Of a stretch of DNA of 64,000 bases, positions 24,169 through 47,461 are shown one piece after another. The notes below the pieces were generated by a model, which worked only from the letters and a program-made list of their open reading frames with translations, did no database searches and was not told the DNA's origin. The stretch covers positions 9,951,822 through 10,015,821 of the forward strand of contig NC_058055.1 of NCBI RefSeq assembly GCF_020085105.1, in the 5' to 3' direction. This DNA is from Siniperca chuatsi. Taxonomy: Eukaryota > Chordata > Actinopteri > Centrarchiformes > Sinipercidae. A program made the translations under genes and the position numbers. The first letter of the stretch is position 1. The number at the start of each line of letters is the position of its first letter.

Positions 24169-24322
24169 GACATGCAGACATCTTTTTACACTCAGCTAAA
24201 CTGATAAAAATATTCTCACAAAGGAAGATAAAAAGAGTGTCATGAAGTTTTTCTATACTCTTAATGAGTCTGAATCAAAGTATTTCAGGAGACATGGATC
24301 CAAAAACTCCTTAGTGAGACGG

Positions 24323-27300
24323 TTAATGTTTTGATGTTGGGCTCTTTTTGTCCTCTATTTGCACATTATTCCGATGTGGAGACCCATCTGTGTGGACAAT
24401 AGGCCCAGCGTCTGTTTCATTGACCGTCTCTGCATCTGCATCCATGTCATCGCTTGCATCTGCGCCACAGTCTGTTTGATTCCGCAGCCGCTCCAGCAGA
24501 GTGATGCGCTGCTTCAGCCTTTGCTGAGTGTGTGTGTATTCGCTAAGTAGACGGGCAAAGCGAGTCTGAAGGGTGTCCAGAGCGGACTCCAGCCTCTCCA
24601 CCTTCTCCTCTGTGTCCTCTTTCTGCAGCCCACCGCTTTCTGCATTCTCATCCAGCAGACCCTCTTTCATCAGGATCTCCCGGCCCCTCTCCTCTAGCAC
24701 AGTCTTAGCATCTGGATACTCGGCCACTGCCTCCATCAAGTCGTCCTTAGAGAGGCAGAAGAGATCAGAGTAGCCCAAGCTGCGAATGTTGGCTGTCCGA
24801 CGATTTCCCATTTTACTGCCTTTTATGTTCAGAATGCTGATTTCCCCAAAGCAGCTTCCAGCAGTGAGAAGAGCGTACTGTGTGACTCCGTCATCAGCCA
24901 CCACAGCCAGCTTCCCCTCTTTAATGATATACATCTCCTTTCCTATGTCCCCTTTTCTGCAGATGTAGTCCCCTGGACTGAAGACCTGTGGGCGTAGTTT
25001 GAGTACGAGCTCCACCAGCAGTCCTGCCTCACAGTCTTGAAAAATGCGTACTTTCTTCAGGGTCTCCAGGTGTACATTAATAGCAATCTCAGCCCGCAGT
25101 TTGTTTGGCAAATTCTTTAGCACCTCCTGCTCGTCTACTGCTTTCTTGTTGGTCCACAGGTAGTCAAACCATTTAATGACACGTGTCTCCAGTTCTTTGC
25201 TGACTCTGCGGAAGTGCATGTAGTGTTTGATGGCATCGATCCGAGCTTGAAACTCGGCACGCGTGGCATTCATGTTGGAAATCATGGAGCCAACGTTTCC
25301 CACAATTGTGGCAAAGATCAGCACCCCAACAAGAAAGTCAAAGACCACAAATAGGTACTCTTCATCTCTCACTGGTGGAGGCATCTCTCCAATAGTGGTA
25401 AGAGTAAGAGTCGACCAGTACAGACAGTAGACGTAACTCCGAGTCAGGGAGGAATACTCAGGTTTGGAGATGTCTGGGAAGACCCAAGTGTCCGAGCCTA
25501 ATCCCAAAGATTTAGATATAGCATAATAGATGCAGGCGTTCCAGTGAATGATGACCAGGATGTAAAGCACCAAGTTGCCGATACGGAAGATGTTGGGGTA
25601 GTTGGTGCGTGTCTCGGTGCGGTCAAAGAATTCAAACATGCGCGGGAAGCGCAGCAGACGGTTAAACCTGAGCTGTGGTGTGTGGATGCCAGTAGAGATG
25701 TACGCCAGGTCAGTGGGCAGGATGGACACTATGTCCAGCTTGAACTGTAACGTTCGGACGTAGCTGTCTCTAAGCTTGGCGTGGTCCTTCACCAGCAAAC
25801 CTTGTTCCAGGAACCCTAAGACAAGAAACAGAGAGCACAAATTCAGTTGAACAGTGATCTCAGCTCACTGTTGTGTTTTATCTCTGCAAATCACTTCATA
25901 TTCTGAGATGAAGCTGAACTGTGGATGAAAAACCTTAAAGCTGCACTGATCAATATTTTTATACTAACAATATTTAATGTGAAAGGTGTCGCTTTAGAGA
26001 ATGATCACCTGACTCTGCAGTTCCTCTCTCTAAGGAGCAATTTACCGTCTTTCAGCTCATTGTTTTGGTTTTCTGTCCTACAACTTTACTTTTTGGGGCT
26101 CTCATTAACCCTGTTTCCAACAGCAACAGGCAACTGTTTTCAGTGAAAAATCTCTGAAAAACCCACTGTATGCTACCTGTCCAGCACCAAACAGCAGACA
26201 GACAAAGTTAGCGGCTAGCTGGTGAACATAGTAGAGCATTTAGCAGCTAAAGAGTCAGATATTTCCCTCAGGAGTTGGTAGAGAGCAATAAATAGCTAAA
26301 AGGAGAGTGAATATTAGATTAACAATTGTGGTGGCCACAAGGTGACCAGAAACACAATTCCAAATGAATGCTAATGTTGCTCTGTGTCTGCTGGATGTGT
26401 AAAAAGGCAACTGTTTGCTAACATTATCAAGGTGATTAGTCATCTTTACAGCTCATTGTGCTCTTTCCAGAAAAAAAAGAAATTAATGCAGCTTTAAACA
26501 TTTTTATGTGCTTGTAGTTTGTGTTCACTCACATCTGGCCATAAGGTAAAAGACCCAAATGACACAGAAGTAGTTTAAGCATAGACTCACCTCACCTGCC
26601 TAATACTATAAATGTTTACTGTAAATTGTAACTAAAATGTAACATTTGTTCACTGAAGGTATTGATCATACCAGTTTCTAGAAGTCTAAGGCAATTGGGT
26701 CATCGAATCACTACTTAATGTGCTGAAAGTGACATTGAATATGCCTATTTCCACCAGGATTGTCATATTTTTCCACAGATATGCCATCAGAATAATTTGA
26801 AAGATAATTATCTTTGAATAATCACATAAAAAATAAACACATGTGTCCTTTAAGGCTTAGCACTTCTGTTGTGTCTTGATGCCAGAAGCTGTATTTTGAA
26901 ATAGGTTACCTGTGCGAAGTCGGACACAAGTGTCCATTATGTACACAATGTCAGAGAGGTAGTCCAACACCAGCCAGCAGATGTAATTGTTCACCTGTAA
27001 CTTGTCAAAGCATGCCCTGTGATCATAAAAAGAAAAAGGATTTACTGCTCCAGTCTAAGAAGTGGACAGTACACCCATCCACTACATCCATCACCCATCT
27101 CCAGAGGCTGCAGGGCCCCAACAGATAACGACTGTGGTGTTATTACCTCGCAACAACAAGGAACCAGTTGTAGAGCACTGCTGTGGCGATAACAAATAAC
27201 CAGCGATAGTAGGCGTTATCGGATGGGGACACCACAAACAAATCCCACTTTTTCCTGAAAGCATGGAGAGATTGCAATTAAAAATATTTTTAATTTTTAC

Positions 27301-29837
27301 TTTTTGTTTGTTTGTGTGTTGACTCGTCTCTGTGGTAACTTTTAAGCCTTTGTGGTTTCATATTGTACTGTATTATATTGAAAGCTGTTTTAATATTTTG
27401 TCCACCTTCTTTCCCTTATTTAGTGAAGCAACAATATTAGAAACACCTTACAGTATACTGCAATCACATACACAGCATCATAAACTACAACCTTAAAACT
27501 ATCACAGAGTTGAATCAACCCCTCTGAGTGCTGAAGTGCCCTTTTTTCTAAAACCTTTATTTAAACAGGACATGCCTATAACCTAATGGACACCTCAAGG
27601 GTTCATTTTTGCCCTGAAGCCCCAAGTGTCCCTCTGATTTGCTCAAGTGTCACTCTGTTGTGACCTCTGGGCAAAATGAACCCTAAACCCTAATGCTTAA
27701 AGTTATGTATGTTTTAGAAAGGTAGTATTATTACAGAACAGTTGTACTGCAGTAGAACGTGCAGGTGTTTCTATTCTTCTAGTCACCCAGTGTATATCAA
27801 AGTGCATAGTGATGGTTCAGGGTAACAGGCAGGCAGGCATACCTAAAGATCCCTTTGGCATTGCTGCCATTGGCATCTGGTTGCATGTTGCTGATGCGGC
27901 TGGGGGCCGTTCTCAGCTCAGGGCCACGAAAGCGCTCCAGGAAGGAGTCTGGCCGCTCCTCCTCCTCCAACAGACTCCTGTGTGCCCATTCCCTCAGTCT
28001 CACCACCAGGCTCACCAGTCTGACACACACACAAGAAACATACAAGCTCTGTAAAAATTAAACATCATGTGTGAATCAGAGCTTGAGTTCAAATTCTGGT
28101 AATTTAGTCTGCCAGCACCTCGTAACATTTTAAATCACTTTCTTAACATATATGAAAACAAAATGACAGTCACACATCTTCAAGAAGCCGCATAACAACT
28201 CGCAACCATATTAAAAACATCAAATGAATTGCTATTAATGTACGTCACCATCAGAGAGAGGACTGGCAGTCTCACCAAACACTATTCCTCCAGCACAAAC
28301 ACAACTACAGCTGTCAGTGTCTCTCACAAAACCAGACAGTGGAACAAGAGAAAGGGAGATGGAAAAATCACTTACTACATGTCCTCAGAAAGGTCAAATA
28401 GTAATACATAGTAATAAATGTGCAACATCCTTTTTTTTTCTTTCCAAAAGCAATCAGGTTTATGGGAAATATTAAGAAACCAACACCGCTTAGCTTGACT
28501 ACAAGAAGGTTAGATGATTCTAGCAAAGAATCACAGTTAATGTTTAAAATGGCACAAGTAAGCTTTAAACCTATTCAGTTGAAAAACATCCTCAAAGAGA
28601 AGTCTTTTATCTTGGCATCCAGTATATGTTTTTAGATACAATTACTGCCTTTACTGTAAAATATTTCCATTTTTACATTTTTTTTATTCTACAAATTAGT
28701 TTTAAAATCTTTTTATAAGCAACTGAAATCATCTTTTGTCAGACAGGACTAGAGACTTTCGCTCTCTTGAATTCTCTTCAACTGATTTTTTTGGTTTTCA
28801 TTAGTGATGTTACATTCGCCAACGATTCCGATTCTTTGGTATGAACGAAGGGAACCGACTCGTACTTGGCGAGAGTCGTCCTTTTTACGGTTGTGCCCAA
28901 ATTTCACTGCGTGAACAGTGTACCAGTAACGTTACCACTCTAGTCATAAACTGTCTGCAAATGATTGTACTTTTTTTGACACGATTCTGGGGAAGAAACA
29001 GCTAAAAGTACATCAAGAAGAAGTTTTACACAATGACAGAATAAGACGGAAAACCTTTTCTTTGGGTTTATGCGCCTAGTACATAAAGTGTTTCCCCTGA
29101 CAAAATGACCAACATCGAGGTATTTGTGAGGTTGAATGTGTACTTTTATCCAGCCTGTGACCTTAAAATGACTTAAATAAAACACCTTTTGTACCTAATT
29201 TAAACTTAAAAACAGTCACAGGCTGTTTTTAAAAAGCCAGACTGATCAATCAGTTTATAAAAGCTTTGTGCAGGAGGCTGACGTGCCACAGGGGCGCCTC
29301 CAAGGGGCTGACCTCCCCTTTCGAGTTGCATATGCATAATATGCTTCTATCTGATTTTTACATTAGGTACCATTCATTTAAATCAATAACGCCACCCCAA
29401 GATTTTCAGTGGCCCTATCCGGCCGCCCCTATGACAAATTTCTGGGGGCCCCACTGGTGTCGCAGCCGGGTTGTTAGAGCTTTACCTTGAGATAGCTCCG
29501 TTCCTTTGAAAAGAGTTCCTGGAATTGCCTCCGCGAGGGTCGAGAGCAGCGACTCTCTGTAGCTCTGAGGATGTGTCATCACAGACAGATGGCACCCTGG
29601 GAGATCAGAGTGAAAACATAAAAAAAAAAAACATACATGTGAGCTTTCACTCTTTTGTACATCACATGCTTTGCTTCTCTCAAAGATATTTCTGAGACAA
29701 GTACATCCTAACACATGATTTAATAGTTGTTATCACCTGCTGAGAATACTCTCGGCTCTCTCGATCTCCTCCTCCAAGGTGGTCTTCACTGACAGATTGT
29801 GTGGCGACCGGTCTCTCTCCGCTGCCTGTCCCGTCAT
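24323..29837 (-). CDS. cnga2: cyclic-nucleotide-gated channel alpha 2 (olfactory type), 6 coding exons
   Basis: Exons, high to low: 29737-29837, 29486-29596, 27843-28019, 27147-27254, 26910-27016, 24323-25815. They join in phase to 698 codons. The N terminus has DDTSSELQR and [14 protein letters not shown], both CNGA2 hallmarks, with a LVxLREWA calmodulin-site-like helix near 72-83. Six transmembrane segments follow, a pore with TIGEMPPP (E345, M346), the C-linker [15 protein letters not shown], a cyclic-nucleotide-binding domain with [21 protein letters not shown] (R541, T542 contact ligand in this family) and a C-terminal leucine-zipper coiled coil (about 605-645) ahead of an acidic tail. 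The channel opens on cAMP/cGMP in the ciliary membrane of olfactory neurons. Odd: the family filter TIGETPPP reads [12 protein letters not shown]3 was considered but the N terminus fits CNGA2 better, and human CNGA2 is X-linked like its neighbours. A splice acceptor 8 bases before the ATG implies a 5' UTR exon upstream. Confidence 0.95.
25935..26497. mobile_element. TTAA-ended MITE (TTAAAGCTGCA family) in cnga2 intron 5
   Basis: TTAAAGCTGCA at the left end is mirrored by TGCAGCTTTAA at the right end. The interior has no ORF. This AAGCTGCA family is a frequent teleost intron resident. Termini again include TTAA. Confidence 0.85.
27599..27683. repeat. small foldback in cnga2 intron 3
   Basis: GGGTTCATTTTTGCCC (27599-27614) is the reverse complement, with one base gap, of GGGCAAAATGAACCC (27669-27683). 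No protein content. Confidence 0.7.
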
Positions 29838-30516
29838 CTTCAGATCTGCAGGCGTGGACAAACACTCACATCACAGCCTCTTTTGCAGTCATCTATTCTA
29901 CATGACTGGGAGTGTTGAACATGTTTTCAGTTGACTTTTCCTGCAGGCACACTGTGGCAGCAAGTGTTTATAGTTAACAGAGAGTCTCTGGGAGTGTTTA
30001 TGGTGCGTATGACAGATTATAGTCAGGGGACGGGTGGGGGGGGGACAACTGGGACTGTCTGACACAGTCCCTCACCTAGCCCGTCACACAGCAGCTGGTT
30101 GCTGTGGCGACTGAAGCAACTACAAGATAAACTCAGTGACATGATACTGATGCTGCATTGTTTGAAATGCAATTTTGACGTGATGGAAGTTCACCTAAAA
30201 TCCATTTCCAAGCACAAAAAGTAGCGAACCTCCACCCCAAAATGTGAGGGTACTGACACGCTTTCACCCTCTGCAGCGCAGACAGATGACAAGGTGTTTA
30301 GGCAACTGTTACCATTGTGTGACTAATTGGTGGATCATTAACGAAAACACACACACAGTCGGCCTGAAGCTCTGTGGCTCAGTGAGCCAATCAGCTGCTC
30401 TCCCTCAGGAGCTGCATCACTTAGGAAACCAGTGTGCTGACTGAAAGCAACGTGTGTCCTGTAAGTGACATAACTGCATGATGGCTGCTGGGTTCACTAA
30501 GTTTCTTTTTTTGGTA
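29838..30516. other. upstream flank of cnga2
   Basis: This is the presumed location of the cnga2 5' UTR exon and promoter, since an acceptor CCTGCAG sits just before the start codon. I see no motif that fixes the exon. A G-run occurs near 30034. Confidence 0.35.
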
Positions 30517-30860
30517 TCACTTTATTTTATGGGTCCATAATTTCTGAATAATTTCCCAATTCCCAATTTGCCAAATCCGAAATAGAATGATTACCATGTG
30601 ATTTAGGATCAGCACGACGAATAGCACTTTTATGTTCATTCTAAATCTAAGTTGTCTCCTTGTTTTTCCTACATATTGGATGCCACATTTGGTACATGCA
30701 AGAAGGTAGACAACATTACCGGAGCTGCATGTTATGTTTTTTTTTCTTTGTACTCTTTTTGGTGTTGACCTTTTTACAATTAGAGCATGCAGCACAATTT
30801 TGGCAAGGAAAGAAACCTAGGAAATTATTAGGAAATTACAAAATAAAGATTTACCTTTTT
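30517..30860 (-). pseudogene. decayed Penelope-like retroelement, GIY-YIG endonuclease fragment
   Basis: On the minus strand one frame reads CxxCxxCxxC (CQNCAACSNC), and an overlapping frame continues NVVYLLACTKCGIQYVGKT, the YLL...YVG core of a GIY-YIG nuclease as found C-terminal to the reverse transcriptase in Penelope-like elements. The next conserved part lies in a third frame, so at least two frameshifts have occurred. No reverse transcriptase is nearby, so this is a 3' remnant of an element of the Neptune/Poseidon kind. Subfamily cannot be judged. Confidence 0.75.
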
Positions 30861-31574
30861 TAAAATTAAACTTAAGTAACAAGGTGAGAAGAACTTTTCC
30901 CTACAATTGCATACTATGTATTATATTTTATTCAGTACGTTATGAAATAGAGCTTCTATTTCTTTTACTAGCAACACACAATGCTGTAAATATCAAATGA
31001 AACAAAGTTTTTTTACTCAAACAATATTCAGTTAATGTCATTGCTCTATAAAAAAGGTCATTATTTGTCATTAAATTGTATTCTTAACAAATTAGCAAAT
31101 GTGGACTATTAGCATTGTGATTAATTATGTTTGCCTAAAAAAGAAAGAAAAGAAAAACATGGAAAAATAAATCAGTCACACACATGTTTAGCCTTACCTT
31201 TAATTTCCTTTAGTTACTCCAATAAAATCCTTATGGTGACTTCACACAGACACACCCAGAGCAGCTCTTCCCTGGCCAATCCATCTTCTGTGGCCACAGT
31301 GGATGTTATGAGAGGAAAAATCTAACTGCATCCAACACTACTAAAAACACATCACAAGTCCTGTTCTTGCACCATTTTCTGTGAATCAAGTGTGCAGGCA
31401 CATGCAGTCCACCTGATCCTCAGATGGCCGAGCACATGCAGGAGGCTGGCAGGATGGGAGATGCAGGGCGGGGAACTCTTTGAATGGTTAAGAGCCCAGA
31501 TGTCAGCTTTAGACTGAGGAGTCTTCTGGGAAAACCTCTTGGCAGTACCAACAGATTATCTCATTTGTTGTGTT
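30861..31574. other. intergenic, no feature
   Basis: AT-rich sequence without recognisable coding, repeat or RNA signal. Confidence 0.5.
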
Positions 31575-31636
31575 TGATATTCAGCTATATATATATTATA
31601 TATTATATTATATTATATTATATTATATTATATTGA
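31575..31636. repeat. AT-rich pentanucleotide tandem repeat
   Basis: Starts as (TA)n and continues as a period-5 TATAT/ATTAT array of about eight units. Confidence 0.9.
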
Positions 31637-31845
31637 TAATTTCTTGGCCTTACATAATGTTTTTTGTTAGGCTATTTACTTGATATTTCCTTAAAATCAA
31701 TTGTTTCCACTTTTTTTTTTTACATTTGTCTTCATTTGTAGTGCAGTGACATATTGACCTAATATGGTGTATGATATTGCTAACTAACTAATATTACTAA
31801 TATTACACAATTTACTTGAACAGTTTTACTTGAAATATTGGCTTG

Positions 31846-32386
31846 CAGTGGTGGTAAGTAACTAAGTACATTTACTCAAGTTCTGTACATAGAGGTCAAA
31901 TTATCCAATATTTCACAAAAAAAACAAAGATGAGAGAAAAGTACAAAAAATGAATACAAATTTGTGTAGCAGAATTTTGTTTTTTCTTCTTTCCAAAACT
32001 ATTAATCCTCTTACGACCACCCCAGTGGTTGGGAACCACTGTATTAAACAACCTTACTGTACATGAAGTAGTTCAGTAGCTTCTTCTCGACCAGCTTCAA
32101 CAGTAAATTGCTGCTGACGCATTGATGCATCAGCATTAATGATCTATGACTAATGTCATACATAATAATATATATCACCTATATGTCACCTTCATCACAT
32201 ATATGTCACCTTTTTCTGCAGAACGAATACTTTTTTTTTTTACTTTATGTACATTCTGCTGAAAATACTTCTGTACTTTTACTCAAGTAAGATTTTGAAT
32301 GCAGGACTTTTACTTGTAATGGGGCATATTTACATTGTTGTATTGATGCGTTTACTTAAGTAAAGGACTTACTTCTTCCACCACTG
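31846..32386. mobile_element. hAT-like non-autonomous element (CAGTGGTGG ends)
   Basis: The left end CAGTGGTGGTAAGTAACTAA and right end TTACTTCTTCCACCACTG form imperfect inverted repeats. Internal ACTTTTACTCAAGTA motifs mirror each other. It shares its ends with 17915-18806. The flanks show no clear 8-bp duplication, so the insertion is old or rearranged. An internal short tandem stretch (ATATATGTCACCTT) occurs near 32168-32215. Confidence 0.75.
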
Positions 32387-33355
32387 ACTTGATATTTTGT
32401 GTAACGTTAGACGATTGACATCATATTTCCTTAACAGTGGTCGATTATATTATCCTGGCCTTCATTGGGAAACGTGGACTGGTTGCTGTTGTTTTAAGCG
32501 AGTTATAATGGTCTCAAGTGTTTGTGATTTGACACTGTCTTTATAAATCCAAACTCTCTTTCCAACACCAGACACACTAATGCAAATGGAGCTTTAAAAT
32601 CCAGATGATGATGATGAAGGCCACAGGGGACATCATCCAGCTCTCTGACGGAGCCTGGCAGCCTCAGCTTTCATCAGATCCTTGGAAAACGGAAGGACTA
32701 GGGACTTCCTAAGAAACCCTTCAGAGAGTGGAGCCCAAAGGACTTTACATCTGACTGAGATTCAGACCAGTGAACAGTAAACTACAATCTGCCACTGCTA
32801 TCCCCTGTTGTACTACAAGACTGTTGATGGACTGTAAAGGAAATCCTGCCTGTTAACAAGAGAGAAGAGAGTTAACAGATCAAATGTGTCAACAGAAATC
32901 TTTTATTATTATGGAAACGTACACATTACAACTGAGATTCTCCACAGAACACCTCTCTCTTTTCTTTAACAAACCACAATTTAATGCATTATTTCTTTAT
33001 CACTTTTGTCATATTTAAGTGTTTGTAGAAAAAAGTATTGGGCTCAGTCCCAGTGCATTTCCTTTTGGGTATATATATTTTATAAGGCGCTATTTAAAAC
33101 AGGTACTGTGTTTTACGATGAAAAAGAAGGAAGAACATAAAAGCATGAGGGGTGTAATAGAAACAGATAAGAGAAAGGAGAAGTAGGCAGCAATAAAAAA
33201 GAAAAAAGATGTAAAAGCTCGAATCATAAAAGTGATGTTAAATGAGTTCATGTCTGCTGTTTTCCTCCGGCAAGTTGTTCTACATGCTCATGGTTCTAAT
33301 GGAGACGATTGTTGGTTTTCAATTCAGAGGAGTTTTCCTCTAGGTCGACATGTTT

Positions 33356-33785
33356 TTAAGGAACAGTTCAACATTTTGGGAACTACACTTATTCGCTCTC
33401 TTGCCAAGAGTTAGATGAGAATATTGATACTACTCGCTGTATGGTAAATACTGTATGAAGCAGCCGGTTAGCTTAGCTTAGCATAAAGACTGCAAGCAGG
33501 GGGAAACAGCTAACCTGGCCCTGTCCGAAGACAACGAAATCTGCCTGGTTTCCACTGGTTGCTTGGCAACCTCACAGTGACAACAAGACACCAGAAAGTC
33601 TCTGCGCCCTGCACATAACCCCGTAAAACTACAAATTGGTGTTTTTACGCTTTGGTTTTCGTATGGATTAAACAAACAAGATAAAATGTGTTGGTTTCCA
33701 GTCTTTATGCTAAGCTAAACTAACTAGCTGCTGCATGTAGATCCATATTCACGTGACAAACATTAATGTTGAACTGTTCCCTTAA
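33356..33785. mobile_element. TTAA-ended MITE (TTAAGGAACAGTTCAAC family)
   Basis: TTAAGGAACAGTTCAACATT at the left end is matched by AATGTTGAACTGTTCCCTTAA at the right end. Inside are the GTTAGCTTAGCTTAGC block and its inverse (ATGCTAAGCTAAAC). A very common teleost element type; no ORF. Confidence 0.85.
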
Positions 33786-33796
33786 ATGTAGACATA

Positions 33797-33912
33797 CACT
33801 CAGTGGTGAGTTTATTAGGTACACCTAGCTAAATCTAATGCAGTCTCATACAATAGTTCTGCAATAAATCATACCTTCATGGAGGTTATAATGTTCAGTT
33901 TTGTTTAAACTG
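33797..33912 (+). repeat. one end of a foldback family (AGTTTATTAGGTACACCT)
   Basis: The CAGTGGTGAGTTTATTAGG start and following TCTAATGCAGTCTCATACAA match one arm of the foldback elements at 43408-43859 and 56490-56860. Only a single arm is present, abutting the TTAA MITE that ends 11 bases earlier. Confidence 0.6.
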
Positions 33913-35529
33913 ATTTATTTAGTTTAAAATCATCACACAGTTGAATCAAGGTTGAAATAAGACATTTAACTCTCTGGGTAGATATGGGACAGTGCACTAG
34001 TGACACCATTTATCTGCACAATATACTGTTTATGATAAGTTGCCTAGTATAACAACAGATCGGTCAGTAACGTTGGCAGAACATTGGCTGAAAACCTTGA
34101 GAATAGCAAATATAAAATAGCACTTTTCCCCAAAGAGCATTTATTCAAGTGTCTACATACTTAAATTATGATATACAACTTTACATGTAAGAAAAATGTA
34201 GTAGTAATAGTTTTTAAAAGTCTATACATGACTTTTTGTCATTCAGAAATAATTAGTGTCTGAGGAAAATGTGTGTTAAGTTTCAGAGGATATTACTCTG
34301 ATGATATTCAAGTTGTAATTTAGGGATTTCATTTAAAGAGGAAAAAAAAGTAAGCACCCACCTTATGATCAGATCAACTATGTGCATTAAATCAGTTCAG
34401 GATATTTGATTCACCATTACTACTCAGTTAGGATAACAACGGGGGATTGACAAATTCATTTATGGTCAGCTCCATTTCTATGGAAGATGCCTTTTCCAGA
34501 AACTCTAAAGATAAACCACATGAGCACTTTTCAAAGTCATATTTATTGTTACAAGTAAAGCACTTAAGAGTAGACATGAACACGAGACCAAATACAATTT
34601 GGCCATTGTCATAGAATAGCATGAAACTGGAATGAAGTTACTGTTTATATTTGGTAATGTTGAATACAAAAGAAGAAGGGAAAACCTCAAAGCGCGAGTA
34701 CATGTTGTCTTTGAGACAAAAGAAGGCACAGCAGAAGCCAGGAGAGTCCAGTCAGCTTGCTCCTCATCCAACGTAACAGACAAAAGAACAACAAAACAGA
34801 TGCCCAATACAACAAAGACTAGACACCCCAAAAACAGCATTTACCTCATGTAATAATCCCAAGAAACAAACAAATGACGAGTACAAGAATACAGACAGCA
34901 CATCAGGCTGGCCATTACTATAATTTGACCGTATGGCTTCTGTATACAGATATGTAGAAGTTTATGGTGCCAGTTATTAAGACATGCTTTTACTTCACTA
35001 AGTGAGAGGCAATGTTTAGGTTTTTCGACATGTGCTCCACCTAAACATCCCGACTCTCTAACTTTAAAAAAAATGTATTCTTAAGTATGGTATTCAGGAA
35101 TGTGTGTTGCTTAGTCAAGGATATAATTTACTTATCAGTCTGAGTAAAAATATGTAAACAACCTTGCAGCTGGAAATATGCATACTCGCTTTAAAAAAAA
35201 ACAGCATTCTTATACATTAATCAAAAGTTCTGCATATTGAAAGTAACAAGTTGTCCTCTGTAACACGAGACCCATCTCTTTAGAAATTTTAGTATTGTGG
35301 ACTCACTTTAAATAAGAGGACCGCACAGCACATTATTCTTCAATGAACACCTCAGGAGAGGCAGGGATACATGCAAATTTCTGATGCATACCCTCATGTT
35401 ATTCTCATCCCCCCCTCCCAAAAAAAAAAATTCTTTCTTCATTCCTTCAGTTGGAGGGAGCTCTTTCAAAATGCTAACGGCTTGTGGGTATGAGTTTAGT
35501 AAGTGTCACAATGATCCCAGCCAGTCTTC
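33913..35529 (-). other. 3' UTR and downstream flank of pls3
   Basis: No coding exon. The right part is expected to be pls3 3' UTR. Minus-strand AATAAA hexamers at 34542-34547 and near 34138 are candidate ends. Confidence 0.45.
34542..34547 (-). terminator. candidate poly(A) signal of pls3
   Basis: AATAAA on the minus strand, about 1 kb past the pls3 stop, a length in keeping with plastin 3' UTRs. Confidence 0.4.

Positions 35530-47461
<11,932 letters not shown>

Noticed and set aside
27676-27700. Telomere-like CCCTAAACCCTAA
   Set aside because: Only about two units, no array; a chance match next to a small foldback. The same applies to the CCCTAACC stretch near 39670.
24323-29837. Assignment as CNGA3 (cone channel)
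   Set aside because: Initially considered from the pore and binding domain, which hardly differ. The N-terminal DDTSSELQR and [14 protein letters not shown] and the X synteny fit CNGA2 better.
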